Source of the DNA: Akkermansiaceae bacterium
GTDB taxonomy: Bacteria > Verrucomicrobiota > Verrucomicrobiia > Verrucomicrobiales > Akkermansiaceae
Assembly: GCA_023300205.1 (NCBI GenBank)
Contig: JALZVD010000281.1
Span: forward strand, 1 to 30,826
Direction: 5' to 3'
DNA: 30,826 nt
Shown here piece by piece: positions 21,869 through 30,599 of this stretch. Made by a program: the position numbers and the translations under genes. Numbering within the stretch: position 1 is the stretch's first letter; each line of letters begins with the position of its first letter. The notes beneath the pieces are model-generated. The model worked only from the letters and a program-made list of their open reading frames with translations. It did no database searches and had not been told where the DNA came from.

Positions 21869-23134
21869 ATGACTAAAAATACCTTCTATAACCAATTTGA
21901 TACAGAGCGTCTCTCAGAGGAGCGACATGATGAGACGTATCGATCTCCTTTTCAAGTTGACCGGGATAGGGTTTTACATACACCGACGTTTCGCTCACTT
22001 CAGAGTAAGACTCAGGTGTTCTGGAGTGGTGAATATGATTTCTATAGGACTCGATTGACCCACTCGCTGGAGGTGGCACAGATAGGGAGGTCTATTTGTA
22101 ATTTTTTGAATTCGCGGTCTAATTTGTTGTCTGATGATTATTTTATTGATTCTGATTTAGTTGAGGCAGCGTGTCTTTCACATGATTTAGGGCATCCCCC
22201 ATTTGGCCATGCGGGGGAGCGGACGCTGAACCGGTTAATGGGTGAGTATGGTGGCTTTGAGGGTAATGCTCAGACGCTTAGATTATTGGGGGATAGGATC
22301 TTTTCTGCTAGTAAGACAGGGATGAATCCTAGCCGAGCATTTGTGGATTCTATTCTGAAGTATAAGACTTTGTGGTCTGAGCTTTGTGATGGTGATATGA
22401 GGCCTAATAATCATTTCTTGTATAATGAGCAGGCGCATTATTTAGACTGGGTCTGTGGAGGGAGAGATTTTCCTACTGAGTATACACCTGGAAAATTTAG
22501 AGATGGGTTTAGCTCGATCGAGTGTCAGATCATGGATTTGGCAGATGATACGGCATATTCTCTGAATGATTTAGCAGATTCTGTTAGAGCTGGATTTCTT
22601 ACGATAGAGCGAGTGGAGCGGTGGGCTGATGAGAATAATTGTGGAGTAGAGAAGGGGACGCCGGTAGGTGATTTACTGAGATCTATACGGGGTAACCGAG
22701 TGGAGTTGATGGCGGGTAATAGGATAGGCCGGTATATTCAGAGTGTAAGGTTAGAGGAAGATGTTAACTTCATGAGTGGGGTTTCTAACAGGTATAAGTA
22801 TAAGTTAGTGGTCGATCAAGGGGTGCAGTCCGAGACGAAGGAATTTAAGAAGATGGCTTATGATTTGGTATTTAAGTCTCCAGAGTTAAATCAGTTGGAG
22901 TATAAGGGGGATCATTTACTTTCTATGCTGTGGGAGATTTTAGGAGACGAGGATAGTCCTTATCATTTGCTTCCGCAGGAAGTGGCTAGTGAGCTAAATG
23001 AGGGGGAGACGGAAGGAGAACGTAAGAGGTTACTCTGTGATTTTTTAGCGAGTTTAACTGATGGTTCTGCGACTCGGCTATATAAGCGTTTAATGGTGCC
23101 GGATTTTGGTTCAATTGGTGATTTGTTAGGTTAG
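21869..23134 (+). CDS. dgt: Deoxyguanosinetriphosphate triphosphohydrolase-like HD protein
   Basis: dNTP triphosphohydrolases cut dGTP or other dNTPs to the nucleoside and tripolyphosphate, controlling pool size. This 421-residue member has the N-terminal VLHTPTFRSLQSKTQVF, then the HD metal site: H65 in TRLTHSLEVAQIG, H105-D106 in SHDLGHPPFGHAGE, and the distal aspartate in MDLADDTAYSLNDL. FEGNAQTLRLL is also diagnostic. Whether it is a true Dgt or a relaxed-specificity homologue cannot be told. The start ATG 21869 lacks a Shine-Dalgarno and sits right behind a terminator. The recQ start is only four bases after its stop, so the two are cotranscribed. Confidence 0.92.
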   Translation: MTKNTFYNQFDTERLSEERHDETYRSPFQVDRDRVLHTPTFRSLQSKTQVFWSGEYDFYRTRLTHSLEVAQIGRSICNFLNSRSNLLSDDYFIDSDLVEAACLSHDLGHPPFGHAGERTLNRLMGEYGGFEGNAQTLRLLGDRIFSASKTGMNPSRAFVDSILKYKTLWSELCDGDMRPNNHFLYNEQAHYLDWVCGGRDFPTEYTPGKFRDGFSSIECQIMDLADDTAYSLNDLADSVRAGFLTIERVERWADENNCGVEKGTPVGDLLRSIRGNRVELMAGNRIGRYIQSVRLEEDVNFMSGVSNRYKYKLVVDQGVQSETKEFKKMAYDLVFKSPELNQLEYKGDHLLSMLWEILGDEDSPYHLLPQEVASELNEGETEGERKRLLCDFLASLTDGSATRLYKRLMVPDFGSIGDLLG

Positions 23135-23138
23135 ATTC

Positions 23139-25256
23139 ATGAAGAAGGTAATCAAACAACCGCTGGATGCTCTGAAGGAATATTTTGGTTTCGATGGATT
23201 TTTAGATGGTCAGGATGATGTGGTGCAGCGGATACTTAGTGGGGCTGATGGGTTGGTGGTGATGCCTACGGGTGGAGGTAAGTCCTTGTGTTATCAGCTG
23301 CCAGCGCTTTGTTTGGATGGTGTGACGCTGGTGGTGAGCCCGCTGATAGCGCTGATGAAGGACCAGGTGGATGCACTTGATGAGAAAGGGATAGCAGCGA
23401 CGATGATTAATTCATCTCTCGCGCATGGCGAACAGCAGGATAGGATTTCTAGAATGCGTAAGGGGGAGTATAAGTTGGTGTACATTGCACCGGAGAGATT
23501 TAGATCTGAGTCATTTATGCGGGTGATGGAGGAGGTGAATATTTCATTATTTGCGGTGGATGAGGCGCACTGTTTGAGCCAGTGGGGGCATGATTTTAGG
23601 CCAGATTACATGCGCTTAGGTGCGGCATTGGAACGGATAGGAAGTCCTCAGTGTATCGCTCTAACAGCAACGGCGACAGCGGTGGTTCGGAAGGATATTT
23701 TGGGTGTGCTGAAGCTGCGTGATCCATTTGAGATGGTGAGTGGGTTTGCGCGACCAAATCTTTCTTTAGCGATTTCAGCTACGGAGAAGCATAGTTTGAA
23801 GTATAAGAGGATAAGGGAGATTATAAAGGATCATAAGACGGGGATTATTTATTGTGCGACTCGTAAGCGGGTGGATGAGGTGGCTGAAATGATGGCGGAC
23901 TGGGGGATCTCATGCATCGCTTATCACGGGGGGATGAGTGATGAGATGCGGGAGCGGACGCAAACGGAGTTTATTAGTAAGGCTGCTGATGTGGCTGTGG
24001 CTACGAATGCATTTGGAATGGGGATTGATAGGTCTGACGTGAGGTTTGTGATTCACTTTGAGATTCCAGGGAGTGTGGAGGCTTATTATCAGGAGGCAGG
24101 AAGAGCTGGGCGGGATGGTGAAGCGTCGGTTTGTGAGTTGTTCTTTAATTATGCGGATACGAGGACTCAGGAATTTTTTATTGAGGGGGTGAATCCTAGT
24201 TACCCAGATATTTGTAGTATTTATCAGTATTTACTGAATGAGGCGAATGGGGATTTTGAGGTTAGGCAGACGTTGGATCAGATCAAGGATGGGGCGGAGA
24301 TAAAGAATGGTATGGCTGTGGGTAGTGCGCTTGGTGTGCTGGTGAAGAATAGGTTGATAGAGCGGTTTGATGTGTCTGGTTCCAGGGCAAAGGGGACGCG
24401 GTTGTTGCAACCTAACATTTTAGCATCTCAGATACCGATTAACCGTGAGGCACTGGAGGAGAAGAATAGGCGTGATCATGAGAAGTTGAATTCGATGATA
24501 GAGATGTGTTATTCACGTCAGTGTAGGCAGCAGTGGATCATGGATTACTTTGGCGAGGAGAATCCTGCAGCTTGTGGGAGTTGTGATGTTTGTCAGAGTA
24601 AGTTTGGTGGAGATCATCGATTGGGGACAGAGTCTGAGGTGTTGATGTTACGTAAGGCTTTGAGTGGGGTTGCGCGGATGAGCAATAAGCTAGGAGGGAA
24701 GTGGGAGGGTAGATTTGGTAGAGGCAAGATTGTGCAGATGCTGATGGGGAGTAGGTCACAGGATATTTTGAAGAATAAGTTAGATGCGCTTACGACTTAT
24801 GGGATGCTTCAGGAGGTGGGGACGGCTACTGTGAATGAGCTGTTTAAGTACATGCATGATGCTGGATTGATTTTCACACAGAAGGGAGAGTTTCCTTTGG
24901 TTACTTTGGCTCCTCTGGGTGAGGCGGTGATGATGGGGGAGTCTAAGGCGCTGATGGTGTGGCCTGGGAAGAGGTCTGTAAGGGATGAATCACCGATTAA
25001 GGCTGGGCTTGATGTTGATATTGAAGAGGTGGGTTTTGATCCTAAGCTTTACGCAGCTCTGAAGGATCTGCGGGCTAAGATAGCGAAGAGTCAATCGGTT
25101 CCGGCGTATGTGGTTTTTTCTAATAAGACGCTGGAGTATTTCACGCGTTTGAGGCCGACGAGTATAGAGGTAGGAATGCGTATTAAGGGGGTAGGTGAGG
25201 CTAAGGCAGCTCAGTATTTAGAGCACTTTATTGAAGTGATTAAGAGCTACAGATAG
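23139..25256 (+). CDS. recQ: ATP-dependent DNA helicase RecQ
   Basis: RecQ unwinds DNA 3' to 5' in recombination and fork repair. The 705-residue protein has Walker A MPTGGGKS (42-49), the DEAH box in FAVDEAHCLSQWGHDFRPDY, AFGMGIDRSDVRFVIH and YYQEAGRAGRDG (motif VI). The zinc-binding RQC part has C462, C479, C482 and C485, the standard C-x16-C-x2-C-x2-C spacing, followed by a winged helix. The C-terminal HRDC domain is at about 630-705 (VFSNKTLEYFTRLRPTSIEV and on). Length is larger than E. coli RecQ (about 610) because of extra residues between winged helix and HRDC. It is four bases downstream of dgt and converges on the SulP gene with 33 bases between. Confidence 0.96.
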   Translation: MKKVIKQPLDALKEYFGFDGFLDGQDDVVQRILSGADGLVVMPTGGGKSLCYQLPALCLDGVTLVVSPLIALMKDQVDALDEKGIAATMINSSLAHGEQQDRISRMRKGEYKLVYIAPERFRSESFMRVMEEVNISLFAVDEAHCLSQWGHDFRPDYMRLGAALERIGSPQCIALTATATAVVRKDILGVLKLRDPFEMVSGFARPNLSLAISATEKHSLKYKRIREIIKDHKTGIIYCATRKRVDEVAEMMADWGISCIAYHGGMSDEMRERTQTEFISKAADVAVATNAFGMGIDRSDVRFVIHFEIPGSVEAYYQEAGRAGRDGEASVCELFFNYADTRTQEFFIEGVNPSYPDICSIYQYLLNEANGDFEVRQTLDQIKDGAEIKNGMAVGSALGVLVKNRLIERFDVSGSRAKGTRLLQPNILASQIPINREALEEKNRRDHEKLNSMIEMCYSRQCRQQWIMDYFGEENPAACGSCDVCQSKFGGDHRLGTESEVLMLRKALSGVARMSNKLGGKWEGRFGRGKIVQMLMGSRSQDILKNKLDALTTYGMLQEVGTATVNELFKYMHDAGLIFTQKGEFPLVTLAPLGEAVMMGESKALMVWPGKRSVRDESPIKAGLDVDIEEVGFDPKLYAALKDLRAKIAKSQSVPAYVVFSNKTLEYFTRLRPTSIEVGMRIKGVGEAKAAQYLEHFIEVIKSYR

Positions 25257-25289
25257 TAAGTTTCACGTGGAGTTGTAGGCTAGGGAGAT

Positions 25290-27167
25290 TTATTGTTTCT
25301 CTTGGCTTTTGTCGTAGAAGATTTTGATATCTGCTTTTTTGGTTCCTAGTAGTTCTTGTGCTCTAAGGAGGGCATCTCGGGTGGAGAGATTAGGGTTACT
25401 TGGAGAAGAGAAGAAGAGGTTGGTTTCACCTTGTGAGCGGTCGCATCCGTGGAGGATAGTGTCTAGGACTCCTGATTGTTTGAGCACGATGTAAACGCTT
25501 TTTGTGGCTCCTGAGATGATGACGTGGCGGCCTTGTTTGCGCATGTGCTTGATGAGGTCATCCAGAGCCATGACTGATGTGGCGTCTAGGTGACGGGCAT
25601 TTTTCATACGGAGTATGACTACTTTAAGGTTAGGGTCAGAAGAGGCACGCTGGACTTGTGTTCTGAATAAGTCAGCAGCGCCGAAGTAGAGGTTACCTTC
25701 TACGTGGACGATGGAGATGGCTGGGTTAGGGCGAGCTTGCTTGGAGTCACGTTCGCGGAGGTTTCCTTCATCGCTCATTTCATATTCTACGAGATGTGGG
25801 CGAGATGCTTTACGTAGGAAGAGGGAGATTGAGAGTGCTACACCGATGAAGATGGCAGTGTCTAGTCTGGTGAGGAGAGTTGCAGCGAAGGTGACGATGA
25901 TGACGATGGCGTCATCTCTTGTAGAGTAGAGGCAGATACGGATGTTTTTCCATTTGATGAGAGAGATGGCGATACCGACGACGAGTGATGCGAGGGTAGC
26001 TTTGGGGATATTTTCTACGATGGGAAGTTTGATGAGGATGTAGAATCCTAGTAGGCAGAGGATGCCGTTGAAGATTGATGAGAATCTGGATTTGGCTCCT
26101 GACTCGTAGTTGAGTGCGGAGCGTGTTAGTGAGCCTGAGGCAGGCATGGGAGCAAGGAGTGAGCAGGCTATGTTAGCCATGCCTACTGAGAACATGTCTT
26201 GGTTTACATCTGGGCGTTCACCTGTGCGGCTACCGAGAGATTTACCCATGACTGTGTTTTCTAGAGAGGCGAGGAATGCGATGGCGAAGGCGACGCTGGT
26301 GAGTGTGGCGATGTCATTGAAGTTAAAGTCTGGCAGGCTGGGGCTGAAAGTGTCTAGCTGGAAGGACTGGAAGCAGTCTAGGTTAAAATGGCCGGTGGTG
26401 TTGTTGATTATGAGAGCGATGGTGGATGAGATGGCTAGGCAGAGGGCAAAGTTCGGAAGCATAGGAAGCTTCTTCATGAGTATTAGGTAGAGGATAAGAG
26501 TGCCGATGCCTAGGATGGTGGGTTGCCATTGGAACTGATCGCAGAGGCTTGTTAGATCAAAGAAGTTAGTGAAAAAGTTGACGGCTTGGTTGCTTTCTCT
26601 GTGGGAGGTGATGATTTGCTTGAGAGGTTCAGCGACTCCGAAGATGTGCTTGAACTGGCCGTTCATGATGAGAAGTGAGGCTCCGGTGATATAGCCGACA
26701 AGGACGCTACGAGAAACGAACTGGAGTAGGTCTGCTAGTTTAAATAATGCTCCGAGGACTGAGATGATGCCGACTAGAAAGACTAGTAGAGGCATGTAGG
26801 TGAGTGAATCTTTAGCAAGTGTGGTGGCGGCAGTGGAGGCAAAGAAGGTGAATACCATGAGAGAGGTGGCATTGGTGGGACCTAGGATGGTGTGGCGAGA
26901 GCTGGAAAAAAGTGGGGCGACGATGGATGCCATTATGGAGCTAACGATACCGTAATAGATGGGAAGCTCAGCGATGGCTGCGTATGCCATGCCTTGGGGG
27001 AGTGAGAGAAGAGCTACGTTTAGAGCGGCCTTGAGGTCGTATTTAATTTGGCTGGCTTGGTATTCTTTTACTGCATTTCTAACGGGGAAAAGGTCAATGC
27101 TATTTTTGGTGAAAAATTGTTTCACCGCGGAGCTGATTTTACTGAAAATTTTACTGATGACCGGCAT
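25290..27167 (-). CDS. SulP family anion transporter with C-terminal STAS domain
   Basis: SulP (SLC26) proteins carry sulfate, bicarbonate or other anions across the inner membrane. The 625-residue product opens with KYDLKAALNVALLSLPQGMA, the family's N-terminal signature, and has about a dozen membrane segments plus the GSLTRSALNYESGAKSRFSS motif near the centre. A cytoplasmic STAS domain covers about 480-600 (VHVEGNLYFGAADLFRTQVQ; ARHLDATSVMALDDLIKHM). Substrate cannot be decided; sulfate and bicarbonate are both possible. No carbonic anhydrase or sulfur gene is adjacent. It lies 66 bases after the LptF/LptG-type gene on the same strand and may share its transcript. Confidence 0.93.
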   Translation of the reverse strand: MPVISKIFSKISSAVKQFFTKNSIDLFPVRNAVKEYQASQIKYDLKAALNVALLSLPQGMAYAAIAELPIYYGIVSSIMASIVAPLFSSSRHTILGPTNATSLMVFTFFASTAATTLAKDSLTYMPLLVFLVGIISVLGALFKLADLLQFVSRSVLVGYITGASLLIMNGQFKHIFGVAEPLKQIITSHRESNQAVNFFTNFFDLTSLCDQFQWQPTILGIGTLILYLILMKKLPMLPNFALCLAISSTIALIINNTTGHFNLDCFQSFQLDTFSPSLPDFNFNDIATLTSVAFAIAFLASLENTVMGKSLGSRTGERPDVNQDMFSVGMANIACSLLAPMPASGSLTRSALNYESGAKSRFSSIFNGILCLLGFYILIKLPIVENIPKATLASLVVGIAISLIKWKNIRICLYSTRDDAIVIIVTFAATLLTRLDTAIFIGVALSISLFLRKASRPHLVEYEMSDEGNLRERDSKQARPNPAISIVHVEGNLYFGAADLFRTQVQRASSDPNLKVVILRMKNARHLDATSVMALDDLIKHMRKQGRHVIISGATKSVYIVLKQSGVLDTILHGCDRSQGETNLFFSSPSNPNLSTRDALLRAQELLGTKKADIKIFYDKSQEKQ

Positions 27168-27233
27168 TAGGTTTTGAGATCTTGAATTTGAAATCTTGGT
27201 TTAGGGAGGTTCTTAGGGGGCAGTTTTTTACGG

Positions 27234-28334
27234 TTACTTTGATCTAGATTTTCTAAATAACCAAACTCCAATGATAAGTGCTAAGACGTTAGGAAGCCAG
27301 AAAAGAATTGTGGAAACATTGCTGGTTTCATCTTTTATCTGTCCGGCGAAGATGTGGAAGAGGAAGTAGCTTAGGCCGATCATGATGCTGAATATAAAGC
27401 CTGTAGATGTGTCTTTTCTTCTAGCTCCAATACCGAGTGGGACGCCGATGAGGGCGAAGGCGAAGCAGGCTAGTGAGAATGATTGTCTTGAGGTGACGGC
27501 ATTTGAGAGTTTGGCTCGTTCTTTTTTACTTAGGTCAGGAGTGGTGTTTAAGTATGAACGAATTTCGTTGTTTGTCATGGAGGAGGCTTTGAAGCGCCGT
27601 TTTCTCTTGGTGTCAAAACTGAAGAGGACGGGGTCGACGTCTTCGACTGTTATGGGGATTTTAGTGCCGTTGGCGTCATCTTGAAGAGCAAATGCGTTTG
27701 ATAGCTTGAGTTTGATTTGGTTGTTTTTTAAGTCCACGTAGATGAGTGCGGATTCTGCGTAGACGTAGAAGTTAGATGCGTAGGATTTATCTAGTGAAGC
27801 TACGTCGTGAATGTGTAGGCCGTAGAGGGTGTTGTCTATTCTGTCTCTGACGTAGATACGTTTGTCTTTGAGTTGAGTCTGGACGACTCCAGGGTCTAGG
27901 AATTTGTTAGGGTCAGCTTTTACTGCATCCATTAGTAGATTTTTCACCCTGGCTTTTGCTTGTGGGGCTATCTCTGCGTTTAGCCAGAAGCAAAATCCAG
28001 ATAGTATGGCAGCTACTACAAAGACAGGTAGAGCGATGCGAGGTAGGCTCTGGCCAGACATGCGTATGGCGAGGATTTCATTATCTGCTGAGAGGCGTCC
28101 GAAGACTAGCATGACGGCAGCTAGGAAGCTGAAGGGGATGGTGAACATCAGTGAGAAGGGGAGCACACTGAAGATGAACTCTACTACGAGCATGGGTGAA
28201 GGATGCTTGCCGACGAAGAGTGGGCGAGCTTCCTTAAAGATATTTCCGAGCATGAAGATGCCGCTGAGGATAGCCACTGCGAACAGAGTCGTAGTGAATA
28301 AATTTTTCCCGATGTAGCGGTCGAATTTTAGCAC
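27234..28334 (-). CDS. LptF/LptG (YjgP/YjgQ) family lipopolysaccharide export permease
   Basis: LptF and LptG form the inner-membrane permease that, with ATPase LptB, pulls LPS out of the bilayer and onto the Lpt bridge. The 366-residue protein starts MLKFDRYIGKNLFTTTLFAV, has three N-terminal membrane helices, the conserved SADNEILAIRMSGQSLPRIA coupling segment, a periplasmic beta-jellyroll at about 130-260 and three C-terminal helices (SFSLACFAFALIGVPLGIGA and on). Start is GTG 28334; an out-of-frame ATG lies just upstream. Which of the two paralogues it is cannot be told, so no symbol is given. It implies an outer membrane with LPS. The pgi stop is 38 bases upstream. Confidence 0.92.
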   Translation of the reverse strand: MLKFDRYIGKNLFTTTLFAVAILSGIFMLGNIFKEARPLFVGKHPSPMLVVEFIFSVLPFSLMFTIPFSFLAAVMLVFGRLSADNEILAIRMSGQSLPRIALPVFVVAAILSGFCFWLNAEIAPQAKARVKNLLMDAVKADPNKFLDPGVVQTQLKDKRIYVRDRIDNTLYGLHIHDVASLDKSYASNFYVYAESALIYVDLKNNQIKLKLSNAFALQDDANGTKIPITVEDVDPVLFSFDTKRKRRFKASSMTNNEIRSYLNTTPDLSKKERAKLSNAVTSRQSFSLACFAFALIGVPLGIGARRKDTSTGFIFSIMIGLSYFLFHIFAGQIKDETSNVSTILFWLPNVLALIIGVWLFRKSRSK

Positions 28335-28372
28335 GAAATGATCATATAGTAATATTTAGCTGAGGTCTCTTG

Positions 28373-29929
28373 TTAGAGCATGAATGTGTCTTCGCTGGGA
28401 TTGGATCCTTCGCTCTGGATGGCTTCTGAGTTAGCGGCAAGGTGAACGAGTGCATGATAGACGTCCTCGGGATCTTGGCTGATGGCTTCTGCTATATCAT
28501 CTGCAGTTTTCTGCCAGCCTGTGAGTGCACCACGCACTTGGTTAAGGATTTCTAGGAAATCTCCAGCGGCTTTCTTGCCAGCTTCAACTCCTGGTTGATG
28601 GTAGGCATTTATATTCACTAGTGAGGCGTAGAAGCTGACGGCTCTCTCGAAGAGTGCGATGAGCATACCTAGGGAGTGAGGTGTGACTTCGTGGATGGAT
28701 AGGGTGATGGACTTTCTGCCGGATTCGTAGAGGGCCTTACGTGTTCCTCTGAGGAAGCCTTGGAGATAGTCAGCGCTGGTGTTACCTGGGTCAACTTCGA
28801 TGCTGCTTCCTTTTCTGCCGTTTCTGACTTCGATGAAGGTTGCGAAGAAGTTATGGACTCCGTCTCTGAGCTGTTGAACGTATGCGTGCTGGTCTGTGGA
28901 TCCTTTGTTGCCGTAGACTGCGATGCCTTGGTTAACGACGTTTCCGTCTAGGTCATGTTCTTTACCGAGTGACTCCATGACGAGTTGTTGGAGGTATTTG
29001 GAGAAGAGTACTAGTGAGTCTTTATAGGGGAGGACGACCATGTCTTTTTCTCCTTTTCCTTTGCCAGCGTGATGCCAAGCGAGCGCGAGCTGCATGGCTG
29101 CATTTTTGGCTGTGTCTTGGTTGCGTGTGCGAGCGTCCATTTCTTTGGCTCCTTTAAGGAATGCATCGATGTCGATACCTTGTAGGGCTGCTGGGACGAG
29201 ACCTACTGTGGACATTACGGATGTTCTGCCGCCGACCCAGTCTTCCATAGGGAGACGTGTGATGAAGTTGTTGGCTTGGGCGTATTGGTCTAGCTTGGAG
29301 CCGAGACCTGTAATGGCTATGGTGTGAGCTCCGAAGTTTAGGTTAGCGTCTTCGTATGCGTTCTGCGCTTCAAGCATGGCATTCCGCGTCTCTGCTGTTC
29401 CTCCTGATTTGGAGACGACGAGAGATAGGGTTTTGTTGAGTCCTCCTGAACGGGAGATTTTTTTGAGGATGGAATCGCAACCAGCTGGGTCAGTGTTATC
29501 GAAGAAGAATGTGGTGAGCTTGCTGTCGGTTCCGAGTGCTTCGTAGACGAGTTGTGGGCCAAGTGCTGAGCCACCGATTCCGATGATGAGTAGGTTCTCA
29601 AATCTGCCACCTGCAGGTGGTGCTAAGTTACCGTGATGGACGTCATCTGCGAGTTTTTTGAGCTGAGCGATGGGCTCGGTGATCTGCGCTTTGATTTCAT
29701 CTGATGGAGCTAGTTCTGGATTTCTGAGCCAGTAGTGGCCGACCATGCGCTGCTCATCAGGGTTTGCGATTTCTCCTGCTTCTGTCTTTACTAGGTCAGT
29801 ATAAGCGGCCTCAATCTTTGGTTGAAGTGAGTCGATGTATGACTGGTCGAGGTCGGTGCGTGATAGGTCAAGTGAGAATCTGAGGTCTTGGTAGCGGAGG
29901 AGGTTTGTGTATGTATTCCAATTGGACAT
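28373..29929 (-). CDS. pgi: Glucose-6-phosphate isomerase
   Basis: Pgi interconverts glucose-6-phosphate and fructose-6-phosphate. The 518-residue product has two SIS domains: LLIIGIGGSALGPQLVYEAL at 113-132, VVSKSGGTAETRNAMLEA, DWVGGRTSVMSTVGLVPAAL near 231-250, the catalytic histidine in GSTDQHAYVQQLRDGVHNFF and ESGRKSITLSIHEVTPHSLG. It resembles the mid-length bacterial form rather than the 549-residue E. coli type. Codons end mostly in C or A, opposite to plus-strand genes here. It is the second of four successive minus-strand genes (apt, pgi, Lpt permease, SulP) with gaps of 38-66 bases. Confidence 0.95.
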   Translation of the reverse strand: MSNWNTYTNLLRYQDLRFSLDLSRTDLDQSYIDSLQPKIEAAYTDLVKTEAGEIANPDEQRMVGHYWLRNPELAPSDEIKAQITEPIAQLKKLADDVHHGNLAPPAGGRFENLLIIGIGGSALGPQLVYEALGTDSKLTTFFFDNTDPAGCDSILKKISRSGGLNKTLSLVVSKSGGTAETRNAMLEAQNAYEDANLNFGAHTIAITGLGSKLDQYAQANNFITRLPMEDWVGGRTSVMSTVGLVPAALQGIDIDAFLKGAKEMDARTRNQDTAKNAAMQLALAWHHAGKGKGEKDMVVLPYKDSLVLFSKYLQQLVMESLGKEHDLDGNVVNQGIAVYGNKGSTDQHAYVQQLRDGVHNFFATFIEVRNGRKGSSIEVDPGNTSADYLQGFLRGTRKALYESGRKSITLSIHEVTPHSLGMLIALFERAVSFYASLVNINAYHQPGVEAGKKAAGDFLEILNQVRGALTGWQKTADDIAEAISQDPEDVYHALVHLAANSEAIQSEGSNPSEDTFML

Positions 29930-29978
29930 GACTTAGTAGTGGTTGATTTTAGATTTAGGTTTAGATTGTTTTATTTTA

Positions 29979-30494
29979 TTAGTAATGAATGATGGATGTG
30001 ACTGGGGCATTGATTTTTTCTCTGCCTTTTAGGTTGTCTAGCTCGATGAGGAATGCGACTTTTACGAGATCTCCGCCTAGCTTGTTGATGAGTGTTGCTG
30101 CTGCAGATGCTGTGCCACCTGTGGCTAGGAGGTCATCAATAAGGAGAATTTTTTCTCCTGGCTGGATGGCGTCTTGGTGAATCTGGACTGTATTCTGGCC
30201 GTATTCTAGGGTGTAGGATTCTTCCAATGTGTTCCAGGGGAGTTTGCCTTTTTTCCTGACGGGGATGAATCCGACTTTGAGTGCGAGAGCTACGGGAGTG
30301 CCAAAGATGAAGCCGCGGGCATCGATACCGACTACTTTATCGATCTTTAGTTCAGCTACGGTGTTAGTAAGGAGGTTGATAGAATGTTGGAGCAAATCAG
30401 GGTCTGAGAGGATAGGGCTGATATCCTTAAAGATGATTCCTTCTGAGGGGAAATCTTTGATATCGCGTATCGCTGATTTAAGTCTATGGGGCAT
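29979..30494 (-). CDS. apt: Adenine phosphoribosyltransferase
   Basis: Apt salvages adenine to AMP using PRPP. From ATG 30494 the product has 171 residues: LKSAIRDIKDFPSEGIIFKD at the N-terminus, VVGIDARGFIFGTPVALALK, PVRKKGKLPWNTLEESYTLE and the PRPP-binding loop KILLIDDLLATGGTASAAAT. The frame opens nine codons earlier at ATG 30521, but that extension (MVEIRLYLF) is not found in the family; neither start has a Shine-Dalgarno, so the choice rests on homology. It is divergent from aat, with about 105 bases between starts. Confidence 0.95.
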   Translation of the reverse strand: MPHRLKSAIRDIKDFPSEGIIFKDISPILSDPDLLQHSINLLTNTVAELKIDKVVGIDARGFIFGTPVALALKVGFIPVRKKGKLPWNTLEESYTLEYGQNTVQIHQDAIQPGEKILLIDDLLATGGTASAAATLINKLGGDLVKVAFLIELDNLKGREKINAPVTSIIHY

Positions 30495-30599
30495 GAATAA
30501 ATACAAGCGTATTTCCACCATAATGCACGAATATTATGAGATAGCTTAGAGAAATCTGTATTGATCATTTGGTGATCTGGGTGCATAGATGTGTCAGAG

